Origin: VGBV01 sp963780395
Lineage (GTDB): Bacteria > Actinomycetota > Thermoleophilia > Solirubrobacterales > 70-9
Reading direction: 5' to 3'
DNA length: 64,000 nucleotides
Assembly: GCA_963780395.1 (NCBI GenBank)
Contig: CAWABY010000009.1
Span: 1-64,000 of the forward strand
Shown here: positions 27,340 to 35,596 of the stretch, piece by piece
Numbering within the stretch: the first letter of the stretch is position 1
Layout: the number at the start of each line of letters is the position of its first letter
Notes under the pieces: model-generated
Database searches by the model: none
What the model saw: the letters and a program-made list of their open reading frames with translations, nothing else
What the model was told of the DNA's origin: nothing
Made by a program: the position numbers and the translations under genes

Positions 27340-27753
27340 GTGAGCGAGCCCTTCCGCTACCGGCAGCGCGTCCGCTACCACGAGTGCGACCCCCAGGGCG
27401 TCGTCTTCAACGGCATCTACCTCGCCTACTTCGACGTCGCCATCACCGAGCTCTGGCGCAAGGCGGGCGGTTATGAGGCGATGATCGCCGACGGCACCGA
27501 CATGGTCGTGGCCGAGGCCGGGATCCGCTACCGGGCGCCGTTGCGCTTCGACGATGAGTTCGACGCCGCCGTCACGGTCGCCCGGCTGGGTGAGACCTCG
27601 ATGACGACCGAGCTGCGCCTCGAGCGTGACGGCGAGACCGTGGCCGAGGGCGAGCTGCGCCACGTCTTCGTCACCGCCGGTGAGGGCGAGAAGGTGCCGA
27701 TCCCCGACGCGGTCAGGGAGGGGCTGGCACCCTACGCGGTGACGGCTGCCTGA
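27340..27753 (+). CDS. 4HBT-family acyl-CoA thioesterase
   Basis: A 137-residue hot-dog-fold thioesterase. VRYHECDPQGVVFNGIYLAY is the 4-hydroxybenzoyl-CoA thioesterase signature with the catalytic Asp in 'D.qGvvf...Yl.yf'. The remainder (VVAEAGIRYRAPLRFDDEFD, MTTELRLERDGETVAEGELR) fits the family. GTG 27340 is the first in-frame start after the lyase gene and gives full length. Its location 25 bp after mcl suggests hydrolysis of a CoA ester of that pathway, for example malyl-CoA, but this is conjecture. Confidence 0.8.
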   Translation: MSEPFRYRQRVRYHECDPQGVVFNGIYLAYFDVAITELWRKAGGYEAMIADGTDMVVAEAGIRYRAPLRFDDEFDAAVTVARLGETSMTTELRLERDGETVAEGELRHVFVTAGEGEKVPIPDAVREGLAPYAVTAA

Positions 27754-27789
27754 GCGGCGCCTTTGCGACAGGTGAAGAAAGAGGTGGGG

Positions 27790-29838
27790 ATGATCAGGTT
27801 GAGGACCGCGTTGGTTATCTCGCTCGTCGCCGTGCTCACCGGTGCGATCGTGCCGGCCACGGCCGCGGCGAAGCCGACCTGCGGCGGCAAGAAGGCGACG
27901 ATCGTCGGCACCGGCGGAAACGACACGCTCAGAATCCCGGGCCGCGGGCACGGCGTGCAGGTCGTCTCGGGGCTCGGCGGCAACGACACGATCATCACGG
28001 GCGACGGCCGCGACCGCATCTGCGGCGGAGCCGGCACCGACAGGTTGATCTCCGGGCGCGGCGCCGACAGGGTCTTCGGCGGAGACGGCGACGACTACGT
28101 CAAGAACAACAAGGGCCGGGACCGGATTCACGGCGAGGCCGGCAACGACAACCTGAACGGCGGCCCGAGCAGCGACACCATCCACGGCGAGGCGGGCGAC
28201 GACTTGGTGGGCGGCGCGACCGATCGCGACCGCATGTTCGGCGGCCCCGGCAACGACACGATGCTGGGTGACAACGGCTCCGACGCCATCTACGGCAACG
28301 ACGGCGACGACATCATGCGCGGTGGCAGCGGCGGCGAGGCGATGAACGGTGGAACCGGGGACGACGAGCTCCACGGTGAACTGCTCGACGACGACTTGGA
28401 CGGGGGCGATGGCGACGACCTGCTGATCGGAGCGCACGGGGTCGACACCATGAAGGGCGGCGCCGGCGACGACTGGCTGCGCGGCGGCACCAACAACAAC
28501 CAGTACGCGGGCCAGGGCGGAACCGACACCGCCAGCTTCAGCCCGGCAACGCCCAACGACGACATCCCCAACCCGCAGGGCGTAACGGTCAGCCTTCCCG
28601 GGGGCTTCGCCCTGGGATCCGTCGGCCCGGACGCGCTCAGCGGGATCGAGAACGTGGTCGGCTCGGCGTTCAACGACGACATCACCGGCGACGACAACAG
28701 CAACGTGATCGACGCCGGGCCGGGCGATGACGACGTCACCGGCGCGGGCGGCGCGGACACGCTCCACGGCGGCCTCGGCAACGATTCCTGCGACGACGAC
28801 CCGGACGACATCGCGGTCACCCCATCCGAACAGCGATGCGGCCTCGGTACGGCCGAGGCCCCGGCCGACCAGCGACCGCCGCAAGCTTTCGTCTCTCTGG
28901 AGGAGACCGGTCCCAATCCGGGGCTGTACGTGATCGGAGCGGCCCCCAGCTACACCGGCGGGTCCCTGAACGAGAACCTGACCGTGTCGGCTGTGACCGG
29001 CGGCATCCGGGTGACCTCCACTTCGGCTGTGACCGCGGACACCGGGGTGCCCGCCAACTGCACGCAGGAGGGCCCGAAGGGCGTCCTCTGCCCGACGCCG
29101 GCGAGCTCGCTCGGCTTCATCACCGTGTTCGGCGACAACGGCAACGACACGCTCAGCATCGGCGGCGGCTTCCCGGCCTTGACGACGACTGACGTCAGCG
29201 GCGGAGCCGGCAGCGACGTGCTCAACGGCAGTCCGGGCGCGGACGTGTTGTTCAGCGGCGAGTCGGGAAACGACAGCTTCCATGGTGGTCAGGGTGAGGA
29301 CGCGCTGATCGCCGAGGGCACCGGCGGCGACACGATGGACGGCGGCGCCGGCAACGACCAGCTGGTCAGCGATGATCCCTGCCAGGGGCACGACTACCAG
29401 GGCGGCTCAGGATTCGACGTCGCCGGCTTCGCCCGCTACGAGCTTGCCGCGACCAACCCCAACCGGGGCGTCAGGGCCCAACTCGGCGGCACTGCGACCG
29501 ATCCCGGCCGCTCCAGCTGCCGGGCGACCCGGATTCGAAGGGACATCGAGATTCTCGAGGGCTCAGCCGCGGACGACACCCTGCTCGGCAACGGCCGGAG
29601 CAACCCGCTGATCGTCGGCCTCCAGGGCGACGACATCATCCGGGGCGGCGGGCGCGGCGACCAGCTGGTCGGCTCCGTGGGCGCGGACAGCCTCTACGGC
29701 GAGGGCGGCAAGGACATCCTCGACGCCGCCGACGGCCAGAGGGACAAGGTCATCAGATGCGGCAAGGGCGGCGGCTTCGCCCGTACCGACGGCAGGGACC
29801 CCAAGCCCGTTCAATGCGGCAAGGGCAGGAAGAAGTGA
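27790..29838 (+). CDS. Secreted RTX-type calcium-binding repeat protein
   Basis: A 682-residue exported protein made almost wholly of hemolysin-type Ca-binding nonapeptides. The signal peptide is RTALVISLVAVLTGAIVPAT. Repeats of GGxGxDxxx type begin at about residue 40 (GTGGNDTLRI, GLGGNDTIITGDGRDRICGG) and run to about 260, pause at a spacer (ASFSPATPNDDIPNPQGVTV), resume at 300-350, and after a middle domain with Cys residues (about 360-455) appear again to the end. Each pair of repeats forms a turn of a beta-roll holding Ca ions. The AAGAAAGAGGTGGGG stretch before ATG 27790 is a strong ribosome site. No type I secretion genes are near; export is probably by Sec. Confidence 0.75.
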   Translation: MIRLRTALVISLVAVLTGAIVPATAAAKPTCGGKKATIVGTGGNDTLRIPGRGHGVQVVSGLGGNDTIITGDGRDRICGGAGTDRLISGRGADRVFGGDGDDYVKNNKGRDRIHGEAGNDNLNGGPSSDTIHGEAGDDLVGGATDRDRMFGGPGNDTMLGDNGSDAIYGNDGDDIMRGGSGGEAMNGGTGDDELHGELLDDDLDGGDGDDLLIGAHGVDTMKGGAGDDWLRGGTNNNQYAGQGGTDTASFSPATPNDDIPNPQGVTVSLPGGFALGSVGPDALSGIENVVGSAFNDDITGDDNSNVIDAGPGDDDVTGAGGADTLHGGLGNDSCDDDPDDIAVTPSEQRCGLGTAEAPADQRPPQAFVSLEETGPNPGLYVIGAAPSYTGGSLNENLTVSAVTGGIRVTSTSAVTADTGVPANCTQEGPKGVLCPTPASSLGFITVFGDNGNDTLSIGGGFPALTTTDVSGGAGSDVLNGSPGADVLFSGESGNDSFHGGQGEDALIAEGTGGDTMDGGAGNDQLVSDDPCQGHDYQGGSGFDVAGFARYELAATNPNRGVRAQLGGTATDPGRSSCRATRIRRDIEILEGSAADDTLLGNGRSNPLIVGLQGDDIIRGGGRGDQLVGSVGADSLYGEGGKDILDAADGQRDKVIRCGKGGGFARTDGRDPKPVQCGKGRKK

Positions 29839-29873
29839 TCGGAGGCTGCGCCGGCATCAGGCGCGGCCGCTAG

Positions 29874-31238
29874 TCAGCTCAGGGCGGGCGCTTCGGGCAG
29901 GCGCTCCAACGATGCCTCGAGGTCTGCCTCGGGCATGTCGAGGTCCTCGAGGTCGCCGGCGAGGTAGGCGTCGTACGCGGCCATGTCGAAGTGGCCGTGG
30001 CCGCAGAGGTTGACCAGGATCACCCGCTCCTCGCCCGCCTGCTTGGCGGCCTCGGCCTCGTCGAAGGCCGCGCGCAGCGCGTGGGCCGGCTCGGGTGCGG
30101 GGATGATCCCCTCGCAGCGCGCAAAGCGCACGGCCGCATCGAAGGCGGCGGTCTGCTTGATCGCGACGGCCTCGACCAGGCCCTGCTTGACAAGGGCGGA
30201 TAGGCCGGGAGCGTCGCCGTGGTAGCGCAGCCCCCCCGCGTGAACGGGCGGCGGCACGAAGTCATGGCCCAGCGTGTACATCGGCATCAACGGCGTCATC
30301 CCGACCGTGTCGCCGTAGTCGTAGGCGTAGCGCCCGCGGGTGAGGGTCGGGCAGGCGGCGGGCTCGGCGGCGACGAAACGCGGCCCCGAGCCCCCGCGCA
30401 GCTTCTGGCGCAGGAACGGATAGGAGACGCCGGCGAAGTTCGAGCCCCCGCCGACGCAGCCGACGACGACGTCGGGCGCCTCGCCGGCCAGCTCCATCTG
30501 CCTGATCGCCTCCTGGCCGACGACGGTCTGGTGCAGGCAGACGTGGTTCAGCACCGAGCCGAGCGTGTAGTTGGTGTCGTCAGCGCCGGCCGCGATCTCC
30601 ACCGCTTCGGAAATCGCGATCCCGAGGCTGCCCGACTCGTGCTCTGACTGCGAGCGCCCGGCCTCGGTCAGGTCAGAGGGACTGCGGTGGACCGTGGCGC
30701 CCCAGGTCTCCATCATCGCCCGCCGATAGGGCTTCTGGTCATAGCTGACGCCGACCATGAACACTTCGCACTCGAGGCCGAACATCTGGCACGCCAGCGC
30801 CAGCGCCGATCCCCACTGCCCCGCGCCGGTCTCGGTGACCAGCTTGCGCACGCCCTCCTGCTTGTTGAAGTAGGCCTGCGGGATGGCCGAGTTCGGCTTG
30901 TGCGACCCCGCGGGCGAGACGCCCTCGTACTTGTAGTAGATGTGCGCCGGGGTATCGAGCTCGCGCTCGAGGCGGCGCGCGCGCAGCAGCGGCGTCGGCC
31001 GCCAGAGCCGGTAGATGTCGCGGACCTCCTCGGGGATCTCGATCTCGGGCTCGGTCGAGACCTCCTGTCCGATCAGGGCCATCGCGAAGATCGGGCTGAG
31101 GTCGTCGGGTCCGGCAGGCTCTCCGGTCTGCGGGCTGAGCGGCGGGGGCGGCGGATCGCCCGGCAGGTCCGCGAGCAGATTGACCCAGCTGGTCGGGATC
31201 TCGTCCTCGCTGAGCAGGAATTTCAGGGTCTCACCCAC
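29874..31238 (-). CDS. trpB2: TrpB2-type tryptophan synthase beta-like PLP enzyme
   Basis: A 454-residue PLP enzyme of the TrpB2 branch, longer than classical TrpB (about 400). The N-terminal extension (STEPEIEIPEEVRDIYRLWR, PTPLLRARRLE) is TrpB2-like. The PLP lysine is Lys113 in YYKYEGVSPAGSHKPNS. Other blocks are ETGAGQWGSALALACQMFGL, VVGCVGGGSNFAGVSYPFLR (phosphate loop GGGSN), and the C-terminal VNLCGHGHFDMAAYD. TrpB2 makes tryptophan from indole and serine, or acts as an indole salvage enzyme, usually without TrpA. No other trp gene is in the window, which fits stand-alone salvage. Confidence 0.85.
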   Translation of the reverse strand: MGETLKFLLSEDEIPTSWVNLLADLPGDPPPPPLSPQTGEPAGPDDLSPIFAMALIGQEVSTEPEIEIPEEVRDIYRLWRPTPLLRARRLERELDTPAHIYYKYEGVSPAGSHKPNSAIPQAYFNKQEGVRKLVTETGAGQWGSALALACQMFGLECEVFMVGVSYDQKPYRRAMMETWGATVHRSPSDLTEAGRSQSEHESGSLGIAISEAVEIAAGADDTNYTLGSVLNHVCLHQTVVGQEAIRQMELAGEAPDVVVGCVGGGSNFAGVSYPFLRQKLRGGSGPRFVAAEPAACPTLTRGRYAYDYGDTVGMTPLMPMYTLGHDFVPPPVHAGGLRYHGDAPGLSALVKQGLVEAVAIKQTAAFDAAVRFARCEGIIPAPEPAHALRAAFDEAEAAKQAGEERVILVNLCGHGHFDMAAYDAYLAGDLEDLDMPEADLEASLERLPEAPALS

Positions 31239-31329
31239 CGATGGGCGATTCTATTCGCCGATCCCTGATCGCGTCCGCGAGACGCTTCAGCGCCACCTGG
31301 GCAGCGCCCCTTTTGCTTCTCCCTGACCG

Positions 31330-31343
31330 GGCCGGCGCCGGCC
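31330..31343. terminator. GC palindrome after a minus-strand gene
   Basis: GGCCGGCGCCGGCC is a perfect 14-base palindrome located just past the stop of the minus-strand RTX gene at 31352. It could terminate that message. No U-tract follows and the sequence cannot form a normal loop without opening the centre. Confidence 0.25.
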
Positions 31344-31351
31344 GGGTTGCG

Positions 31352-32095
31352 CTACTTCTTCGGGTTCTGAACCTCGATGTCCTTGCCGGCGCCGCCGTTG
31401 AGGCGGTCCTTGCCGGCGCCGCCGAAGAGCTGATCGCGCCCGGCGCCGCCGCGGAGGCGGTCGGCCCCGGTGCCCCCGCCGAGGATGTCGGCGCCCGCGG
31501 CGCCGACCAGCCTGTCGTCGTCGGCGTTGCCGCTGAGGATGTCGGCGCCGGCGCCGCCCGAGACGCGGTCGTTGCCGCCGTTTCCGAGCATGCTGTCGCG
31601 GCCGCCGCCGCCGTTGAGGACGTCATCAGCGCTGCCGCCGGAGAGGATGTCGCGGACTCGGCCGCCCGCGCAGCGGTCCCTGCCCGCCTCGCCGAAGGCG
31701 AGGTTGAAGGCCGTGGCGCTGGGGATGTAGCGGTCGTTGCCGTCGCCCAGCAGGGACGCGACCCCGGTGCCGTTGCCGAAGCCCGGGAACTTGGCCTTGC
31801 CGAACTGCCCGCCGACGCCGGAGAAGTCGACCTTGTCGGCGCCCCCGCCCATCGAGGCGTCGATCTCGACGACCTGCGAGCAGGCGATCGGGTTGCCCTT
31901 GATGCCCTTGCCGTTGACGCGCACGTTGCCGTCGGCGCCGCAGCGAACGCCGGCCTTGTTCTTGCCCTTGCCGCCCTGGATCACCAGCACCCGGTCCTCG
32001 AACCCGATCGAGACCTTGGCCTCGGCGAAGGGAGCGGCCAGCGCCAGGGCCGCCAGGGCCAGGCACGACGCGAGCATGGTTCGGACGGCGCTCAT
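31352..32095 (-). CDS. Secreted small RTX-type calcium-binding protein
   Basis: A 247-residue exported protein. The signal peptide is MLASCLALAALALAAPFAEA. The first half has VSIGFEDRVLVIQGGKGKNK and a Cys-containing segment (GNPIACSQVVEIDASMGGGA) with one or two degenerate repeats. From about residue 140 to the end at least eight consecutive RTX nonapeptides are visible (GGSADDVLNGGGGRDSMLG, GGAGADILSG, GGTGADRLRGGAGRDQLFG), ending in a short basic tail. It looks like a minimal version of the 682-residue protein encoded 1.5 kb upstream. Role likely in the cell surface or matrix; partner unknown. Confidence 0.75.
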   Translation of the reverse strand: MSAVRTMLASCLALAALALAAPFAEAKVSIGFEDRVLVIQGGKGKNKAGVRCGADGNVRVNGKGIKGNPIACSQVVEIDASMGGGADKVDFSGVGGQFGKAKFPGFGNGTGVASLLGDGNDRYIPSATAFNLAFGEAGRDRCAGGRVRDILSGGSADDVLNGGGGRDSMLGNGGNDRVSGGAGADILSGNADDDRLVGAAGADILGGGTGADRLRGGAGRDQLFGGAGKDRLNGGAGKDIEVQNPKK

Positions 32096-32132
32096 CGGGT
32101 CAAGAACACGCAGGCGCCGAGGAAGTCGCTGT

Positions 32133-32423
32133 CTACTCGCCCGCGACCAGCGAGTGCCACTGCGGGTTCAGAGGCTTGTTGTAGAAGTTGAGCGCCTGCT
32201 CGCGGATCGCCGTGACCTCGTCCGAGTACCAGTAGCGCTCGAAGTCGGTGCGGTCCTCCCAGACCGAGGACTGCCGGAACAGCAGCGGGTCGTCAATCGA
32301 GCGCGTCAGCGACCACGCCTTCGCGCCGAACGACATCGCCCGCTCGGCGGCCGGCTCCCAGGCTTCGTACCAGCGGTCGGCCCTGAAGGGGTGCACGCGC
32401 CAGTCGATGTAGCAAACCTCCAT
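32133..32423 (-). CDS. Small dimeric alpha-beta-barrel (ABM/EthD-like) protein
   Basis: A 96-residue cytoplasmic protein with the size and strand pattern of antibiotic-biosynthesis-monooxygenase-like ferredoxin folds: MEVCYIDWRVHPFRADRWYE, LLFRQSSVWEDRTDFERYWY and NKPLNPQWHSLVAGE. The Trp/Tyr/His-rich centre suits ligand binding, but no catalytic residues can be named. It starts 37 bp after the stop of the crotonyl-CoA carboxylase/reductase gene on the same strand and is probably co-transcribed with it. Confidence 0.55.
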   Translation of the reverse strand: MEVCYIDWRVHPFRADRWYEAWEPAAERAMSFGAKAWSLTRSIDDPLLFRQSSVWEDRTDFERYWYSDEVTAIREQALNFYNKPLNPQWHSLVAGE

Positions 32424-32460
32424 GCCTAGGCCCGGTCTCCATACGTGTGCCGGCGGGCGC

Positions 32461-33718
32461 TCACGCGCCCACCTCCGCGCGGATGGCGCCGGGGCCGTCC
32501 TCCTCCTTGCCCTCTTCCTCGTTGGTGGCGCCGACCAGGATCGAGATCTTGCCCTGGTGCTTGTTCTCGTGCAGAAGCTGGTGCGCCTCGGCGACGCCGT
32601 CGAAGCCCATCACCTTCCACAGCACCGGCTGGATCTTGCCCTCGGCCATCAGCTGGTTGGCCCGCATGCATTCGTAGGCGTTGGCGAAGTGCGAGCCGAT
32701 GATTTGCTTCTGCTTCATCCACAGATAGCGCACGTCGAAGTCGAGCGTGTAGCCCGAGGTGGCGCCGCAGATCACGACCTTGCCGAACGGCTTCACGGTG
32801 AACACCGAGGTCGGGAACGTCGCCTGCCCGACGTGCTCGAAGACGATGTCGGGCGCGTCGCCGAGAATGCCTTTGACCTTCTTCGCGAAGTCGCGCGAGA
32901 CCTTGAAGCGCGCCTTCTCCTCGTCGGCGCTCTCGCCGCCCTTGCGCATCATTCCCGCGAACTCGTTGCGGTCGATGTAGTCCACGGCGCCGAGGCGCTT
33001 GACCAGCTCGCCCTTCTCCGGAGAGCTGACGACGCCGACCGCGTTGGCCCCGGCCGCCTTGCAGAGCTGAATCGCGAATACGCCCAGGCCGCCGGCCGCG
33101 CCCCAGATCAGCACGTTGTGGCCGGCCTGGAGCTTGCACTGGTCGATCAGCATCCGGTAGGCGGTGAAGTAGGTGAGGCCGTAGGCGCTCGACTCCGCCC
33201 AGGACAGGTTCTTGGGCTTCGGCAGCAGCTGCTGCGCCTGCACCTTCGTGAACTGTGCGAACGATCCCCAGGTGGTCTCGTAGCCCCAGATCATCTGGCT
33301 GGGCGCCGCGAGCGGATCGAGGCCGTGGACCTCGACGTCCTCGTAGGAGGCCTGGTTGCAGTGCATCACGACCTCGTCGCCGGGCTTCCACTTGGTCACG
33401 CCCTCGCCGACCTTCCAGACGATGCCGGACCCGTCGGAGCCGCCGATGTGGTGACCGAACTCCTCATGGTCGCCGTAGCCGAAGACGCTGACGGGCTTGC
33501 CGAGCGACGGCCCAGACGTTGTTGAAGTTGACGCCCGCGGCCATCACCCGCACGATCACCTCGAAGGCTCCGGGCTCCGGGACGTCCACTTCCTCGACCT
33601 GGATGGCATCGGTCGGCTCGCCCTCGCGCTCCTGCCTGATCACCCAGGCGGCCATCTTCTCGGGCAGCTCCCCGGGCTGCACCTCGAGCTTCGAAACGTC
33701 TGCGATCTCTACTGCCAA
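32461..33718 (-). CDS. ccr: Crotonyl-CoA carboxylase/reductase (one frameshift)
   Basis: This enzyme reductively carboxylates crotonyl-CoA to ethylmalonyl-CoA, the key step of the ethylmalonyl-CoA pathway. TTG 33718 follows GGAGGG and gives VEIADVSKLEVQPGELPEKM and VMAAGVNFNNVWA. One base too many near 33510 shifts the frame, which resumes as LGKPVSVFGYGDHEEFGHHI and continues to the stop. Residues expected at the CO2 site are present: Asn in GVNFNNVWA, Glu in IWGYETTWGSFAQF (Tyr before it where Phe is common) and His in IIGSHFANAYE. The cofactor loop is NVLIWGAAGGLGVFAIQLCK. About 419 residues once joined, near the family norm. Only one indel in an otherwise perfect gene suggests sequence error. 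Confidence 0.8.
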
Positions 33719-33895
33719 GTCGATTCCCTCCGGAGGTTGCGGACCGCGGGGATCGTAGTCAACCCGGCACGGCCGCGGCTCCGCAGGAGCGTGTCAGGTT
33801 CCGTCCCGAGGCGCGACTAGCTTGGTGAGTCCACATGGAAGCCTCCGAGAAGCCACAGCTGCCGCTCGACGCCGACGCCCAGACGGTGAGGCTCG

Positions 33896-35164
33896 GTGCG
33901 CCTGGTCGAGGACCGGATCGTGATCGAGCGCCTCACCATCGCGGACGAGGGAACCGCCCGCGTCGTGCGCGAGCGTGCGGGGGCGGGCGAGGAGCCGGCG
34001 CGCACGGTGCGCCGCGCGATCGAGATCGGCTCCAGGGTGCTCGACCGCGAGGAAACGGCCGCCGAGGTCGACTACGTTCGCAGGGAGTTCGAGCACCTGA
34101 CCAGAGCCCACCGCGAGAGCGTCGAGGAGAAGAATCGCGAGGCCGTGGAGCGGATCGAGCAGGTGATCGGCGGCGAGGATGCCCAGGGGGCCCTGGGCAG
34201 CGCTCTCGACACCCACACGGAGGAGCTGGCCGAGCTGATCGCAACAAACTTCGGCGAGGACCGCGAGGGTGCCGTCCAGGCCCAGATCAAGCGGATCCTC
34301 GAGCAGCGCGACGAGGAGTTCATGCGCCGGCTGGCCACGGACGACGAGAGCAACCCGCTGAAGCCGCTGCTGGCCACGCTGAGGTCCTGGGCCCGCGAGC
34401 GCCGGGAGGACCAGGATTCGCGCGATGAGAAGCTCGAGCTGAAGCTGGACGAGCTGATCGGCAAGGCCTCCGAGCTGGCCGGGATTGACCAGGGCCGCGA
34501 GGCGCTGGAGGAGGCCGAGGAGGCGGGGACCCGCAAAGGCAGGAGCTTCGAGGAGCGCGTGGATCGTGCGCTCGAAGCGATCGCCTCCACCCGCGGCGAC
34601 GCCTCGTCGCACACCGGCGGCGAGGGCGCCGAGGGCGGCGGCAAGAAGGGCGACACGCTGGTCGAGCTGGGCGCCGCCGACGGGCCCGCGGCGGGGCGGA
34701 TCGTGTTCGAGGCGAAGGACAAGAAGCTCTCCAAGAACGACGCGTGGAAGGAGCTGAACGAGGCGATGGGCGTTCGCGCGGCCTCGTTCGGCGTGCTCGT
34801 TGTCGCCGGAGAGGACCGCGTGCCGTCAGGGCGCGAGACGCTGACCGAGTACGAGGGCAACAAGCTGATCGTCGCGGTCGACCGCGACGAGCCCGATGGG
34901 CTCGCGCTGGAGGTGGCTTATCGGCTGGCCGCGGCGCGCGTGGCGATGGCCCGCGACCGCGATCTGACGGTGGACGCGCCAGCTGTCCGCGACGCAGCCG
35001 AGGAGGCGGTCTCGTGCCTGAAGCAGGCGCAGGCGATTCGCGCGTCCCTGACCGGGATCAAGACGAGCTCTGACAAGGCTCGCGCGACCCTCGACGAGAT
35101 GGTCGAGAACGTTCGCGCCCGCCTCGAGCGGGTCGAGTCGCTCGTCGAGGTAGCGGACCCCTAG
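33896..35164 (+). CDS. Coiled-coil protein with PD-(D/E)XK nuclease-like C-terminal domain
   Basis: A 422-residue soluble protein. Residues about 50-215 are nearly all Glu, Arg, Lys, Leu and Ala and predict long helices or coiled coil (REFEHLTRAHRESVEEKNRE). After a basic turn, GRSFEERVDRALEAIA (215-230), a Gly-rich linker leads to KKGDTLVEL (Asp253) and GRIVFEAKDKKLSKND (Glu272-Ala-Lys274). This D...ExK spacing, with ELNEAMGVRAASFGVLVV after it, fits a restriction-endonuclease-like fold. Starting at ATG 33835 and allowing one indel near 33895 would add about 20 residues (MEASEKPQLPLDADAQTVRL), which join well, so the true start may be there. No methyltransferase is adjacent. Function unknown. 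Confidence 0.6.
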   Translation: MRLVEDRIVIERLTIADEGTARVVRERAGAGEEPARTVRRAIEIGSRVLDREETAAEVDYVRREFEHLTRAHRESVEEKNREAVERIEQVIGGEDAQGALGSALDTHTEELAELIATNFGEDREGAVQAQIKRILEQRDEEFMRRLATDDESNPLKPLLATLRSWARERREDQDSRDEKLELKLDELIGKASELAGIDQGREALEEAEEAGTRKGRSFEERVDRALEAIASTRGDASSHTGGEGAEGGGKKGDTLVELGAADGPAAGRIVFEAKDKKLSKNDAWKELNEAMGVRAASFGVLVVAGEDRVPSGRETLTEYEGNKLIVAVDRDEPDGLALEVAYRLAAARVAMARDRDLTVDAPAVRDAAEEAVSCLKQAQAIRASLTGIKTSSDKARATLDEMVENVRARLERVESLVEVADP

Positions 35165-35568
35165 GGCAGCAGCAGCTCGTTGCTGGCCGACTCGCGCTCG
35201 GGCCCGACCACGAAGGGGAAGGGCTTGAAGTCCCCATCGCTCAGGATCGCCTGGTAGTCGCCGGGCTCGGTCTCCATCTTCAGCACGTCGCTGGTGCCGG
35301 GCGCGAGCTCGGGGCTCTCTTCGGCGGTGGGACCGTCGATCTCGACGGTGTTCGCGACCTCGCTGAAGTTGACGATCGTGATGTTGGCGATTCCGGCGCC
35401 GAACTCTGACGGCGACACGGTGAGGCCGTCGGGCGCGATCTGGATGCTGATCTCGGCCGGCGTCGGCGGCCGCGGCTCGTTCTCGTAGTCGTCGCGGCCG
35501 CAGGCGCCGATCGTCAGTGTCGCCAGGCCGGCGGCGAGTGCGACCAGGGCTCTGCCCCTCCTCCTCAT
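35161..35568 (-). CDS. Small lipoprotein, cupredoxin-like domain possible
   Basis: A 135-residue exported lipoprotein. The signal LVALAAGLATLTIGACG has a lipobox whose Cys23 would be lipidated. The mature part (ISIQIAPDGLTVSPSEFGAG, ANITIVNFSEVANTVEIDGP, YQAILSDGDFKPFPFVVG) has the strand order of cupredoxin or immunoglobulin-like domains found in solute-binding lipoproteins. The His/Cys/Met copper ligands are missing, so copper binding is unlikely. Its stop overlaps the convergent upstream gene by four bases. It is divergent from nothing; its promoter would lie near 35570, in the 28 bp after the ygfZ-like gene end. Confidence 0.6.
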   Translation of the reverse strand: MRRRGRALVALAAGLATLTIGACGRDDYENEPRPPTPAEISIQIAPDGLTVSPSEFGAGIANITIVNFSEVANTVEIDGPTAEESPELAPGTSDVLKMETEPGDYQAILSDGDFKPFPFVVGPERESASNELLLP

Positions 35569-35596
35569 GCCCGGAAGAATCTAATGCAAGGGGCGG

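Noticed and set aside
27118..29391. A 757-codon minus-strand frame
   Set aside because: It is the antisense of the RTX repeat protein and thioesterase; its repeats merely mirror the sense repeats.
27790..29838. CRISPR or tandem DNA repeat because of regularly spaced similar words
   Set aside because: The periodicity is 27 bp in frame and encodes RTX nonapeptides with variable codons, so it is protein repeat, not a DNA array.
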